Source: an uncultured Oscillospiraceae bacterium (GTDB lineage Bacteria > Bacillota > Clostridia > Oscillospirales > Oscillospiraceae). Taken from it: a DNA stretch of 64,000 nt. How positions within the stretch are numbered: the first letter of the stretch is position 1; the number at the start of each line of letters is the position of its first letter. Positions 7,579 to 16,006 of the stretch are shown piece after piece. The notes under the pieces were generated by a model. The model did no database searches. It saw only the letters and a program-made list of their open reading frames with translations, and was not told the DNA's origin. The stretch covers positions 5,341 to 69,340 of the forward strand of contig CAKTMW010000003.1 of assembly GCA_934574095.1 (NCBI GenBank), in the 5' to 3' direction. The translations under genes were made by a program, and so were the position numbers.

Positions 7579-8946
7579 TCACTTTCCCACGCAGAACCGG
7601 GAAAAGATGGTGTCCACCAGATCCTCCCGGATGTGTTTTCCGTTCAATTCGCCCAGGGCCTCCAGCGCGCCCTCCGCGTCCGTCAGCACCACGTCCGGCG
7701 TCATGCCGATCCGCAGGGAGGACAGCGCGCTTCTGACGCAGCCCAGCGCCCGGTCCACGGCGTCGGCCTGGCGGGCGTTGGTCAGCAGCTGGCCCTGAGG
7801 CTCGCCCCCGGAGGGGTACAGCGCCCCGATGGCTTGGCACAGCGCCGCCATGCCCTCGCCGGTCCTGGCGGACACGGCCAGTACGCCGCCGAAGCGCTTC
7901 TCCAGCGCCGCCTTGTCCAGCACACAGGGCAGGTCGCTCTTGTTGACCACCGCCAGCCGGTGGGGCGCACTTTTCGCCACGGCCATGGCCGCTTCGTCCT
8001 GCTCATCCAACGGCCGGGAGCCGTCCAGCAGCAGCAGCGCCAGCGAAGCGCCCGCCGCCGCCTTGCGGCTGCGCTCCACGCCCAGCCGCTCCACGGCGTC
8101 CCCCGTCTCCCGGATGCCCGCCGTGTCGGTGAGCCGCAGCAGTACATGGCCCAGCAGCAGCGATTCCTCCACCGTGTCGCGGGTGGTGCCCGCCACGTCG
8201 GTGACGATGGCCCGGTCATAGCCCACCAGCGCGTTCAGAAGGGACGATTTGCCCACGTTGGGCTTGCCCAGCAGCACCGTGGGGACGCCGTTTTTCAGCA
8301 CCTGCCCGCGGGAATAGGTGGCCAGCAGGGCATCCAGCTCCCGCTCGCTCCGGGCCAGGGCCTCCAGCAGATGCTGGCGCTGCACGTCCTCGATGTCCTC
8401 GTCGGGGTAGTCCACAATGGCGTAAAACCGGCTGACCACGTCCATCAGCGTGTCGTACACCGTCTGGACGGTGCGGCTCAGTACGCCGTCCAACTGTCCG
8501 GCGGCGTTGCGGGCGGCCTGGGCCGTCTCCGCATCGATGACGTCCACCACGGCCTCCGCCTGCATCAGATCCATCCGGCCGTTGAGGAAGGCCCGCTGGG
8601 TGAACTCGCCGCCCTTTGCCTGCCGCGCCCCGTGGCTCAGCAGCAGCTTCAGCCCCTCCGTCAGCACAATGGGCGAGCCGTGACAGTGGAGCTCGGCGCA
8701 GTCCTCGCCGGTGTAGCTGTTGGGACCGGGGAACAGGACGCATAGGGCGCTGTCCAGTACGCGGCCCTCGCCGTCCAGCAGGTGGCCCAGCACCATGGTG
8801 CGGGCGGTCTGCCGGGACATGGGCCTGCCGTTCAGAGGGAAAAATACAGCGTCCAGCACGGCCTTCGTGTCCGGGCCGCTGAGCCGCAGAATGCCGATGG
8901 CGCTGGGCGTCAGCGCCGTGGCGATGGCGGCAATGGTATCTGACAT
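7579..8946 (-). CDS. mnmE: tRNA modification GTPase MnmE
   Basis: The 455-residue protein is full length when started at ATG 8946 behind AAAGGGAGG; the open frame upstream is not conserved-looking. The N-terminal formyl-THF-binding domain (1-120) has SYTGEDCAELHCHGS. The G domain has P-loop GKPNVGKS (227-234), GTTRDT, DTAG and NKSD. The C-terminal CVGK motif (452-455) supplies the catalytic cysteine. With MnmG it modifies the wobble uridine (cmnm5U34) of tRNAs; no mnmG is in the window. In many Firmicutes it sits beside jag/yidC, but here it is 40 kb away. Confidence 0.97.
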   Translation of the reverse strand: MSDTIAAIATALTPSAIGILRLSGPDTKAVLDAVFFPLNGRPMSRQTARTMVLGHLLDGEGRVLDSALCVLFPGPNSYTGEDCAELHCHGSPIVLTEGLKLLLSHGARQAKGGEFTQRAFLNGRMDLMQAEAVVDVIDAETAQAARNAAGQLDGVLSRTVQTVYDTLMDVVSRFYAIVDYPDEDIEDVQRQHLLEALARSERELDALLATYSRGQVLKNGVPTVLLGKPNVGKSSLLNALVGYDRAIVTDVAGTTRDTVEESLLLGHVLLRLTDTAGIRETGDAVERLGVERSRKAAAGASLALLLLDGSRPLDEQDEAAMAVAKSAPHRLAVVNKSDLPCVLDKAALEKRFGGVLAVSARTGEGMAALCQAIGALYPSGGEPQGQLLTNARQADAVDRALGCVRSALSSLRIGMTPDVVLTDAEGALEALGELNGKHIREDLVDTIFSRFCVGK

Positions 8947-9042
8947 GGAGATGACCTCCCTTTTACGCATAGTCTTACAAATAGCAGTATAGCACAAGAG
9001 GAGACAAAAGAAAAGCAGAGGTTTCAAGTAGTAGATATAAGG

Positions 9043-9069
9043 AAAAGCGAACCTTCGCGGTTCGCTTTT
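9043..9069. terminator. Hairpin terminator upstream of mnmE
   Basis: AAAAGCGAACC-TTCGC-GGTTCGCTTTT. The gene it ends is not obvious; it may have served the small remnant at 9141-9256. Confidence 0.5.
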
Positions 9070-9140
9070 AGCTGTTGCAAGAGCCGCGCAAATAACGCGG
9101 CGGGTTTCCTGTTACCGCGCGTAGGGGCCGCAGGCGGTTT

Positions 9141-9256
9141 TTATGCTTCTTCCGTCTCCACATAGATATCCTCGCAGTCCTGCAAGGCCACGGTCAGCAT
9201 GGCTCTGGTCAGGAACACCTGCTGGGCCGCACCGCCAAACCGGAAATGAATGAATA
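9141..9256 (-). pseudogene. C-terminal remnant of an unrecognised gene
   Basis: A coding-like frame reads HFRFGGAAQQVFLTRAMLTV and ends LQDCEDIYVETEEA before a TAA at 9141-9143. The frame runs directly into a family A repeat at its 5' side and has no start codon. Codon use resembles the genes here. It is probably the tail of a gene whose front was lost or replaced by repeats. Confidence 0.35.
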
Positions 9257-9257
9257 A

Positions 9258-9510
9258 GCTGCGTAGGGGCGGGGTTCTACCCCGCCCGCTGTTTATCAAA
9301 AATGCCATCGTACACCGACCGGGAGGGGCAGAGCCCCTCCCCTACGCACCGTTTACCGATAGGCCGACAGAGTCGTCGGCCCCTACGAAGTCCTACCGTG
9401 CCTGTTTGTAGGGCGGCCTGACCACAGGCCGCCGCGTATTTACATTCATGCCGCCTTTGGCGGCATACCATAACGCTTCACTTTTCTCTTTTCACTCTTC
9501 TCTCGCCGCT
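9258..9510. repeat. Family A and D repeats
   Basis: GTAGGGGCGGGGTTCTACCCC and its partner GGGAGGGGCAGAGCCCCTCC form paired palindromes. A second A unit (GGCCGACAGAGTCGTCGGCCC) and a family D tail follow, ending just before gpr. Confidence 0.75.
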
Positions 9511-9521
9511 TTAGCGGCGGC

Positions 9522-10379
9522 TTATCCCAGCAGTCCCGTTACGTCCTCCACGCACAGGCCCTCCTGCAGGGCCAGCGTCACGCCGTAGCCGATCACCCGG
9601 CCCAGCTCCCGGACCTTGGCGTCGATATCCCGCGGCGTCAGGAACAGGGGGTCGTCCTCGTCCTCCGTCCCCAGCAGGCCGGCGGCGATGACGGTGGGCA
9701 CCCCCAGGGCGATGACCGGAACGCCCAGCGTCTCCGCGTTGATGGCCTTGCGGTGGTTGCCCACGCCGCTGCCGGGGATCAGTCCCGTATCCCCCAGCTG
9801 GATGGTGGCGCACAGCCGGTCGCGGCTGCGGGCGGCCAGCGCGTCGATGACGATGACGGCGGCGCTGCCGGTGGAGCGGACCGCGCCCCGCAGCAGCTCC
9901 AGCGTTTCGATGCCCGTCTCCGCCAGAACGCCGGGGGCCAGGGCCGACACCGGGGTGAAGCCCCGGAACTGCCGGGGCAGCGAGCGCACCATGTGCCGCG
10001 TCACCAGCAAACTCTCCAGCGCCAGAGGCCCCACCGCGTCGGCGGTCATGCAACGGTTGCCCAGGCCCGCCGCCAGCACGGGGAAATCCGGCCCCGCCTT
10101 GGGCAGCAGCGAGCGCACCTCGCAGGCCAGACACTCCGCCGCACGGGCGAAAAACCCCTCCTCCCGCCGGAAATAGGGCCGCAGGTCGATGGTCACGTAC
10201 CGGCCCGCCGGTTTGCCCAGCGCCTTTGCCGCCCCCTCGGTGGCGACGCGCACGTCCGTGACGCCGTAGCCCCGGCGGGTATACTCCGCCGCCGTGACGC
10301 CGTTCAGCCGGGAAATATCGCCCCCCTGCCGCAGTTCCTCTACGTTTTCCAGGGCCAGATCGGTGCGGGTGATCCTCAT
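9522..10379 (-). CDS. gpr: GPR endopeptidase (germination protease)
   Basis: This aspartic spore protease degrades small acid-soluble proteins during germination. It is made as a zymogen in the forespore and trimmed at the N-terminus. Family segments seen are RYVTIDLRPYF, VLAAGLGNRCMTADAVGPLA, TGIETLELLRG, VIVIDALAARS and GSGVGNHRKAINAETLGVPV. Length is 285 residues from ATG 10379. A GTG at 10391 lies only one base after the AAAGGAG, so the ATG is more likely. Its presence says the organism is a spore-former or recently was. It is divergent from rpsT. Confidence 0.93.
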   Translation of the reverse strand: MRITRTDLALENVEELRQGGDISRLNGVTAAEYTRRGYGVTDVRVATEGAAKALGKPAGRYVTIDLRPYFRREEGFFARAAECLACEVRSLLPKAGPDFPVLAAGLGNRCMTADAVGPLALESLLVTRHMVRSLPRQFRGFTPVSALAPGVLAETGIETLELLRGAVRSTGSAAVIVIDALAARSRDRLCATIQLGDTGLIPGSGVGNHRKAINAETLGVPVIALGVPTVIAAGLLGTEDEDDPLFLTPRDIDAKVRELGRVIGYGVTLALQEGLCVEDVTGLLG

Positions 10380-10487
10380 GTTTGTGGTCACGCTCCTTTC
10401 AAAAACACAAAATGTTGTGGAAATCCGGCGGTTTTACCGCCCCAAAAAGTTTTCAGTGAAAAAAAGAGACAAATATTAAAAAAAAGC

Positions 10488-10516
10488 TTGCATTTTCTGG
10501 GCAAAGATGCTAAAAT
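10488..10516 (+). promoter_or_regulatory. Promoter of rpsT
   Basis: TTGCAT (10488-10493), a 17-base spacer and TAAAAT (10511-10516) are preceded by an A-rich tract (about 10460-10485) that could act as an UP element. Confidence 0.75.
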
Positions 10517-10574
10517 ATCATCCTGCGTGGGACTTTGTGTCTCCGTTAATGTCATAACCGAGGAGGTGTTTGGT

Positions 10575-10838
10575 TTGCCGAATATCAAGTCTGCTAAGAA
10601 GCGTGTTCTGGTGGCAGAGGCGCGCAATGCCCGCAACAAAGCCGAAAAGTCCGCACTGAAGACTGCTATCAAGAAGTTCGAGGCTGCTGCCGTTGACGGC
10701 GATCGCACCGAGGCCGAGGGCACTTACAAGGTGGCGGTCAAGGCCATCGACAAGGCTGCTGCCAAGGGTTTGATGCACAAGAACAACGCGGCTCACAAGA
10801 AGTCCGCTCTGACCCTGAAGCTGAATAAGATCGGTTAA
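10575..10838 (+). CDS. rpsT: 30S ribosomal protein S20
   Basis: This 87-residue, lysine/alanine-rich primary 16S rRNA-binding protein has the S20 pattern PNIKSAKKRVLVAEARNARN near the start and HKNNAAHKKSALTLKLNKI at the end. The start is TTG at 10575 with a strong GAGGAGGTG seven bases upstream. A TTG start is known to keep S20 synthesis low and autoregulated in other bacteria. The gene has its own promoter and a doubled terminator. Confidence 0.96.
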   Translation: MPNIKSAKKRVLVAEARNARNKAEKSALKTAIKKFEAAAVDGDRTEAEGTYKVAVKAIDKAAAKGLMHKNNAAHKKSALTLKLNKIG

Positions 10839-10852
10839 CAAACCACATTCGA

Positions 10853-10927
10853 CAGACGTCCTTCGGACGTCTGTTTTTGTTTTTCCAATTTGACAAGTAA
10901 AGGCGTCCTCCGGACGTCTGTTTTTGT
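10853..10927 (+). terminator. Tandem duplicated terminators of rpsT
   Basis: CAGACGTCC/GGACGTCTG plus T-run (10853-10884) is followed by a second near-copy, GGCGTCC/GGACGTC plus TTTTTG (about 10902-10926). The second looks like a local duplication of the first. Confidence 0.8.
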
Positions 10928-11081
10928 TTCGCGTGGTTTGTTCTGCTCTCTTCCGGTCGCCGCGCAAAAAGACCGTTTACCATACTGTCATTTTCTCTCC
11001 GGTTGCCCTTTTCTGTGCAACGCGCCCCGCATTTTTCCGCAGGGGTAAAGGGCACTGCCCAAAACAAAGGAGGAATTTACC

Positions 11082-11405
11082 ATGATGAAAATGATGCAAG
11101 AACCGAAACGGCCCGGCGTGATGCTGTACTTCGACCTGTGCGACATCATCAGAAAAATGCCTATGGAGGACGCCTACGAGACGGTGATGGCGATTGCCGA
11201 TTACGCCCAGAACGGCGTGGCTCCCACGTTCCGGAACCCCGCGCTGACCTATGCCTGGGGCTTCATCCAGCAGTACATCGAGCGGGACGGCCAGCGTTAC
11301 GACCGGGTGGTGGAGCAGAAACGGAAGGCCGCCCAGAAACGCTGGTCAAAAACGCGGGAGACTTCCCTACACGACGAGGACGAGGATGCATCCGTATGCA
11401 CCTGA
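11082..11405 (+). CDS. DUF6291-like phage-derived protein
   Basis: This 107-residue protein starts behind AAAGGAGGAATTTACC. The pattern VMLYFDLCDIIRKM, DYAQNGVAPTFRNPALTYAW and DRVVEQKRKAAQKRW matches the DUF6291 family. In phages these proteins sit at the N-terminal side of replication modules (replisome-organiser neighbourhood). Here it is alone and short with an acidic tail, so it is a leftover or domesticated piece. The DnaA-box-like cluster about 105 bases downstream supports a former phage replication region. Confidence 0.6.
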   Translation: MMKMMQEPKRPGVMLYFDLCDIIRKMPMEDAYETVMAIADYAQNGVAPTFRNPALTYAWGFIQQYIERDGQRYDRVVEQKRKAAQKRWSKTRETSLHDEDEDASVCT

Positions 11406-11509
11406 TGCCAACGACAGTCCACAATCCCCAAAAAACAGCCACAAAAAACAATTGCAATTTTCAAAACCCCCCTGGTTCCCCCCTGCAAAACCGCCGTTTT
11501 TTCCGCTTA

Positions 11510-11541
11510 TGTGGAAAACTTTGTGGATAACCTGTGGAAAA
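11510..11541 (+). other. Cluster of three DnaA-box-like 9-mers
   Basis: TGTGGAAAA (11510-11518), TGTGGATAA (11522-11530, a perfect DnaA box on the opposite strand) and TGTGGAAAA (11533-11541) are in the same orientation, with starts 12 and 11 bases apart. That places them on one face of the helix. Confidence 0.6.
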
Positions 11542-11628
11542 CCGGATTTTTCCTGTTCTTTTTTCGCTGCCGACGGGAACATTTTGCCCCCTTTCCGCGT
11601 CTAATAGACAGAAAGGTTGGTGCTTCTT

Positions 11629-12366
11629 ATGAAACGTTCTCTGTCTTTAATCCTGCTGGCGGCGGTGTGCGTCCTGGCGCTGGCGGCTGTCACCTCTCTC
11701 AGCGGCTGCTCCGCCCAGGATCCGGCCAACGACCCCACCGGCAATATCGACGCTCCCGACCCCGCTCCCGCCGTCACCGGCGAGACCGCCGCCTATACCA
11801 GCGGCTATGTGGACATGGCCCTGACCATTCCGGAGGGCTGGCAGTGGGAATCCGTGCAGGATAAGTCCGTGGGGACCGAGGGCATCCGTTTCTGGAAGAC
11901 CGGCGATACGGTGGTCTCCTTTGAGCTGCTGTGCTGGCGCAATGGCTACGGCATCTGCGGCACCGACGTGACCAGTGAGGAGCTGACCCTCTCTGGCGGC
12001 CAGAAGGTGTGGCAGTACACGGAGGAGGGCGACGACAGCCTGTGGCTGAATCTTTACTTCGAGAATGTCCCCGGCGATTACGTCTGCGCGCCCAGAGGCA
12101 CGTTTACCCAGGCGGACTGGGACGGCTGCCGGGACGAGGTGCTGGCCATTCTGTCCACCGCGCAGTTCGGCCGTGACGCCATGACGGAGCAGGCGGCCAT
12201 TGACGCCGCCGCGGCTCAGTACGGCGGCGAGTATGCCCAGGCCTACGGCCGCTACGACGTGGCCACCGGCTGCTGGACCGTCACCTTCACCAAGGGCGCC
12301 ATGGGCCAGAACAGCGACAGCTTCACCGTCTCGCCCCAGGGCGGCGTGACGCCCGCGGCGGAATAA
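11629..12366 (+). CDS. Putative lipoprotein
   Basis: This 245-residue protein begins with a long hydrophobic signal and lipobox Leu-Ser-Gly-Cys27, behind GAAAGG. A Pro/Asp-rich linker leads to a domain with MALTIPEGWQWESVQDKSVG and FWKTGDTVVSFELLCW. The last ~60 residues (TEQAAIDAAAAQYGGEYAQAYG and a following Trp-containing strand) resemble a small NTF2- or PepSY-like fold. I do not recognise a named family. It would be anchored outside the cell. The gene stands alone between the DnaA-box cluster and a repeat block. Confidence 0.7.
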   Translation: MKRSLSLILLAAVCVLALAAVTSLSGCSAQDPANDPTGNIDAPDPAPAVTGETAAYTSGYVDMALTIPEGWQWESVQDKSVGTEGIRFWKTGDTVVSFELLCWRNGYGICGTDVTSEELTLSGGQKVWQYTEEGDDSLWLNLYFENVPGDYVCAPRGTFTQADWDGCRDEVLAILSTAQFGRDAMTEQAAIDAAAAQYGGEYAQAYGRYDVATGCWTVTFTKGAMGQNSDSFTVSPQGGVTPAAE

Positions 12367-12369
12367 AGA

Positions 12370-12710
12370 TTTTATATGTCATTGCGAGTCAGTGCGCACA
12401 CTGGCGTGGGAATCCGTATCCTACTTTCACAAAAGGAAAACGGATTGCCGCGTCGGGCTTCGCCCTCCTCGCAATGACAGTGTTTCAGCAGGGTGGACAA
12501 AAGTCCGCCCTGTTGTTCGGTTTTTGCGGTTTTGCAGAAAACGGACGGGTACGTGTTGTGTGTATGGGCCGATACTCCCTTGCCTCCCTCTGTGAGGGAG
12601 GTGTCAACGCAAAGCGTTGACGGAGGGAGAGAACAAAAGACTTAAATTCTCTCCCCCAGTCTCGCTTGCGCTCGACAGCCCCCTCACAGAGGGGGCCAAG
12701 GACAAATTCC
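12370..12710. repeat. Family C and B repeats
   Basis: A family C unit (TCATTGCGAGTCAGTGCGCA ... CTCGCAATGACAG) is followed by a complete family B unit (CCTCCCTCTGTGAGGGAGG, GTCAACGC/GCGTTGAC hairpin, TCTCTCCCCC, TCGCTTGCGCTCGA, CCCCCTCACAGAGGGGG). No gene in this stretch. Confidence 0.8.
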
Positions 12711-12811
12711 CTGTTGCTCACCCTTCCCCCTCTCAAGCAGAAAACCCTTGCCTTTTTCCCGGTTTTGCTGCATACTAAAGGGTGGAACATTTTCCACACA
12801 GGGAGAGACCT

Positions 12812-13963
12812 ATGGAGACCATCAAGCTATACTATCAGGACGCGTTCCTGCGGCAATTCGACGCCGCGGTGCTGGACTGCGCCGCCGATAAAAAGGCGTG
12901 GCAGGTGGTGCTGGACCGCACCGCCTTCTATCCGGAGGGCGGCGGACAGGGGGCCGACCACGGTACGCTGGGCGGCGTCAATGTGCTGGACGTTCACGAG
13001 AAGGACGGCGTCATCTACCACACCTGCGACGGACCGCTGACCGTGGGCGGGACCGTCACCGGCCAGATCGACTGGCAGCGCCGCTTTGACCATATGCAGC
13101 AGCACTCCGGCGAGCATATCGTCTCCGGTATGCTGTGCAGCACCTACCACTGCGACAACACCGGCTTCCACCTGGGGGCCGATACCGTCACCATCGACTA
13201 CAACGCCGACATCCCCTGGGAGGGTGTGCTGGACATCGAACGGCGGGCCAACCGCTACATCTGGGAGAATCACCCCATCGTCATCCGCTATCCCGACCCG
13301 GCGGAGCTGGCCGTCCTGCCCTACCGCAGCAAAAAGGCGCTGGAGGGCCCCGTGCGCATCACCGAGTTCCCCGGCGCGGATATGTGCGCCTGCTGCGGCA
13401 CCCACGTGGAGACCAGCGGTCAGGTGGGTCTGGTGAAGTTCATCGGCTGGCAGAAGTTCCGGGACGGCGTGCGGCTGGAGGTGCTGTTCGGACAGCGGGC
13501 GCTGGACTATCTGGCCCTGAACTGGCAGCAGAACAGCGCCATCGGCCGCGAGCTGTCGGTGAAGCCCGACGCCACCCACGCCGCCGTGACGCGGCTGAAG
13601 GAGGAGCTGGCCGCCGTGAAGCAGCGGTGCGACGCCCTGGAGACGGCCCAATTTGAGAGCCTTGCCGCCCAATATGACGGCGCGGGCAATGTGCTGCTGG
13701 TGCAGCCGCCTATGGAGTCCGACGCGGCGCGGCGGCTGTGCGACCTGGTGGCGGCACGGTGCGGCGGACGCTGCGCCGTATTCGCGGGACAGGACGGCGC
13801 GTACAAATACGCCGTCATCCACCCCGGCGCGGACATCCGGGAGCTGATCAAAACCATGAACGCCGCCCTGAACGGACGCGGCGGCGGCCGGGACGGCTTC
13901 GCCCAGGGCAGCGCCGCCTGCACCGAGGCGGACATCCGTAACTTTTGGGGAGGACTGAACTGA
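12812..13963 (+). CDS. Alanyl-tRNA editing protein AlaX, long form
   Basis: This 383-residue free-standing editing domain hydrolyses Ser- or Gly-mischarged tRNA-Ala. The AlaRS second-additional-domain signatures are present: TAFYPEGGGQGADHGTL (37-53), the zinc pair His98-x3-His102 in MQQHSGEH, and Cys194-x3-His198 in CACCGTHVETSGQVG. The C-terminal ~130 residues are a DHHA1-like region (AACTEADIRNFWGG end), which defines the AlaX-L type. Start ATG 12812 follows AGGGAGAG. Its stop overlaps the start of the next gene (TGATG), so the two are co-translated. Confidence 0.88.
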   Translation: METIKLYYQDAFLRQFDAAVLDCAADKKAWQVVLDRTAFYPEGGGQGADHGTLGGVNVLDVHEKDGVIYHTCDGPLTVGGTVTGQIDWQRRFDHMQQHSGEHIVSGMLCSTYHCDNTGFHLGADTVTIDYNADIPWEGVLDIERRANRYIWENHPIVIRYPDPAELAVLPYRSKKALEGPVRITEFPGADMCACCGTHVETSGQVGLVKFIGWQKFRDGVRLEVLFGQRALDYLALNWQQNSAIGRELSVKPDATHAAVTRLKEELAAVKQRCDALETAQFESLAAQYDGAGNVLLVQPPMESDAARRLCDLVAARCGGRCAVFAGQDGAYKYAVIHPGADIRELIKTMNAALNGRGGGRDGFAQGSAACTEADIRNFWGGLN

Positions 13964-14931
13964 TGGCACAGGGAAAGAGAACCTATTATGGCCGCCGCGG
14001 CCCGTCGCCCATCGTGTGGATCATCGCCCTGGTGGTGCTGATCGCTGCGGTGGTGCTGGTGGTGCTGGGACTGACCAAGCACGACGCCATTCCCCCCAAG
14101 CACGACGACACCCAGCAGACCCAGCCCCACGCCACCGACGGCAGCACCCAGACGCCGGAGGACAAGACCGGCCCGGCGGATACCAACGAGCCGGATAACA
14201 CCGGCGACGCCAACAAGGGCGGCGACACCAATAATAACAACGGCACCACCGGCGACGCCAACAATACGTCCAGCGACACGCCGTATATCGACGCCAGCGG
14301 CTTGCTGCAATACTCCACCAAGGGCCACTATGTCCAGATGGACAGCTATCAGGGCGGCGGACAGCCGGACTGGAAGCTGCTGCTGGTGAACGACTGGAAC
14401 CCCCTGCCCGCCGGCTATGACAGCGACGTCAGCTTCACCACCGTCACCGGCGGCAAGCAGATGGACAGCCGCATCACCGACATTGTGGAGCAGATGCTGA
14501 AGGACGCCAGCGCCTACGACCTGGCGGTGGTCAGCGCCTACCGGCCCAAAGAGGAGCAGAACACCCTCTACTGGCGGAAGGTAAAGCAGTACACCGACAA
14601 GGGCTACTCCGACCTGGACGCCCAGACCGTGGGCGGCACCATCGTCAAGCGCCCCGGCTTCAGCGAGCATAACTGCGGCCTGGCCATGGACGTGGGCGGC
14701 AGCGGCGACTATACGCTGGAGCAGACCTTCGCCAACACGGCGGCCTACACGTGGCTGATGGAGCACTGCGCCGACTATGGCTTCATCCTCCGGTTCCCGG
14801 AGGGCAAGGAGGACATCACCGGCGTCATCTACGAGCCGTGGCACTACCGCTACGTGGGCGCGGAAGCGGCCAAGTACATCATGGACAACGACCTGTGTCT
14901 GGAGGAATATCTGGCACAGGTGAAGAAATGA
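13963..14931 (+). CDS. D-alanyl-D-alanine carboxypeptidase, VanY/M15B type
   Basis: This 322-residue protein has an N-terminal membrane anchor (about 17-37, IVWIIALVVLIAAVVLVVLG), a Thr/Asn/Asp-rich linker to about 105, and a zinc peptidase domain. M15 motifs are SAYRPKEEQ, SEHNCGLAMDVG (His and Asp zinc ligands) and EPWHYRYVG (catalytic Glu, third ligand His). It should trim the terminal D-Ala from peptidoglycan stem peptides outside the cell. No vanR/S/H genes are nearby, so it is a wall-maturation enzyme rather than a glycopeptide-resistance gene. It overlaps the AlaX stop by one base. Confidence 0.88.
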   Translation: MAQGKRTYYGRRGPSPIVWIIALVVLIAAVVLVVLGLTKHDAIPPKHDDTQQTQPHATDGSTQTPEDKTGPADTNEPDNTGDANKGGDTNNNNGTTGDANNTSSDTPYIDASGLLQYSTKGHYVQMDSYQGGGQPDWKLLLVNDWNPLPAGYDSDVSFTTVTGGKQMDSRITDIVEQMLKDASAYDLAVVSAYRPKEEQNTLYWRKVKQYTDKGYSDLDAQTVGGTIVKRPGFSEHNCGLAMDVGGSGDYTLEQTFANTAAYTWLMEHCADYGFILRFPEGKEDITGVIYEPWHYRYVGAEAAKYIMDNDLCLEEYLAQVKK

Positions 14932-14932
14932 C

Positions 14933-14962
14933 AAAAAGGCCGCCCGGATGGGCGGTCTTTTT
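14933..14962 (+). terminator. Terminator of AlaX-VanY pair
   Basis: AAAAAGGCCGCCC-GGAT-GGGCGGTCTTTTT. Confidence 0.9.
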
Positions 14963-14965
14963 GTC

Positions 14966-15665
14966 AGTGAAGAGAGAAGAGTGAAAAGTGAAAAGAAAAG
15001 GTGTGCCGCCAGCGGCGGCACGTATTGCAGCCAAAGCGGGGTCCGGGTGATCCCGCGGGCAGTGCGTAGGGGCCGATGCCCACGCAGTGGAGCGGAGCGG
15101 AACAAGTACCCTTGGGGTGCATCGGCCCGCACGGTAGGCGCGATGGGTACGGTGTTCGTGCGTAGGGGCGGGGTTCTACCCCGCCCGCCGTTTAACGAAA
15201 ATGCCATCGTATAACGAGCGGGAGGGGCAGAGCCCCTCCCCTACGCACCGTTTAGCGTACCCGGTGTGTAACCCCGACGGATTGTAGGGCGGGCCCCGTG
15301 TGGCCCGCCGCACGATACCCACAGCAATAACGGCGGCGAAGCACATTGGCCCCGCCCTACTGACCGTGTATCGTACCGTCTCGTGCGTCGTCAGGGCCGA
15401 TACCCCAGGGGCACTTGTTTCGCTTCGCTTCGCAGCGCTCGTCGTCGGCCCCTACAACGGTATAACGTACCCCCATTGCGTTTGTCGTGCGGGCGGGGTA
15501 GAACCCCGCCCCTACGAATGGTTACCGTACCCGCTGCGTTTACTATGTGGCGGGGCACATGGGCCCCGCCCTATGAAAGGGTACGATAGAACTTCGTAGG
15601 GCGCGATGATCCTGTTGCGGCACCCAAAATTTCGTTGCGGCATTTGCCCTCGTTGTGCCATCCGC
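14966..15665. repeat. Dense block of family D, A and F repeats
   Basis: A family D tail is followed by at least six family A units back to back (GTAGGG...CCCTAC palindromes). One carries the GCAGTGGAGCGGAGCGGAAC module (15083 on). A partial F module (CTGTTGCGGCACCCAAAATTTCG, first 20 bases from 15613) ends the block. No gene. Confidence 0.75.
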
Positions 15666-15759
15666 CCGGCGACCACCTACGTGTTCGCTGAGCGGGGCAC
15701 TGCCTTGAAAACGGCTTGCTTTATCTGCCGCTGGCAGCGCCGCGCCGCTTTCCCCGCAA

Positions 15760-15792
15760 AAGAAAAAACCGGACTTACGTCCGGTTTCTTCT
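15760..15792. terminator. Orphan terminator
   Basis: AAACCGGAC-TTAC-GTCCGGTTT stem between A-run and T-run. There is no gene directly upstream on either strand; 15666-15940 holds nothing else I can recognise. Confidence 0.6.
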
Positions 15793-15940
15793 TACAGGGA
15801 TGCAGGAACAAAAAGAGAAAATAAGAAAGAAAAAAGTAGAAAGTAAATTCAGAGCAAGGATGGCGGCCTTGCGATGGCAACGGGGGATGGGATCGTGTCC
15901 CCCGCCTGTTGCGCTGTTACTGTATCACAGTTTTTTTCTC

Positions 15941-15969
15941 TTGTAAAACGGATAAAATCCCCATATAAT
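15941..15969 (+). promoter_or_regulatory. Promoter of the LysR regulator
   Basis: TTGTAA (15941-15946), 17 bases, TATAAT (15964-15969). The -10 box lies inside the palindrome described next. Confidence 0.75.
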
Positions 15970-15995
15970 ATAAATACGATTTATATTATATGGGG
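15959..15995 (+). promoter_or_regulatory. Perfect palindromic operator overlapping promoter and RBS
   Basis: CCCCATATAATATAAAT (15959-15975), spacer ACG, and its exact reverse complement (15979-15995). The left arm contains the -10 box. The right arm runs into the GGGGAGG ribosome binding site at 15992-15998. It is the natural candidate for an autoregulatory site. Confidence 0.75.
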
Positions 15996-16006
15996 AGGCC
16001 GCGCAG

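Noticed and set aside
13963-14931. Vancomycin resistance gene vanY
   Set aside because: The M15B motifs are real, but there are no van ligase or regulator genes nearby. Such carboxypeptidases are ordinary wall enzymes in clostridia.
14966-15665. CRISPR array
   Set aside because: Repeats are palindromic units of differing sequence and spacing. There are no uniform spacers and no cas genes.
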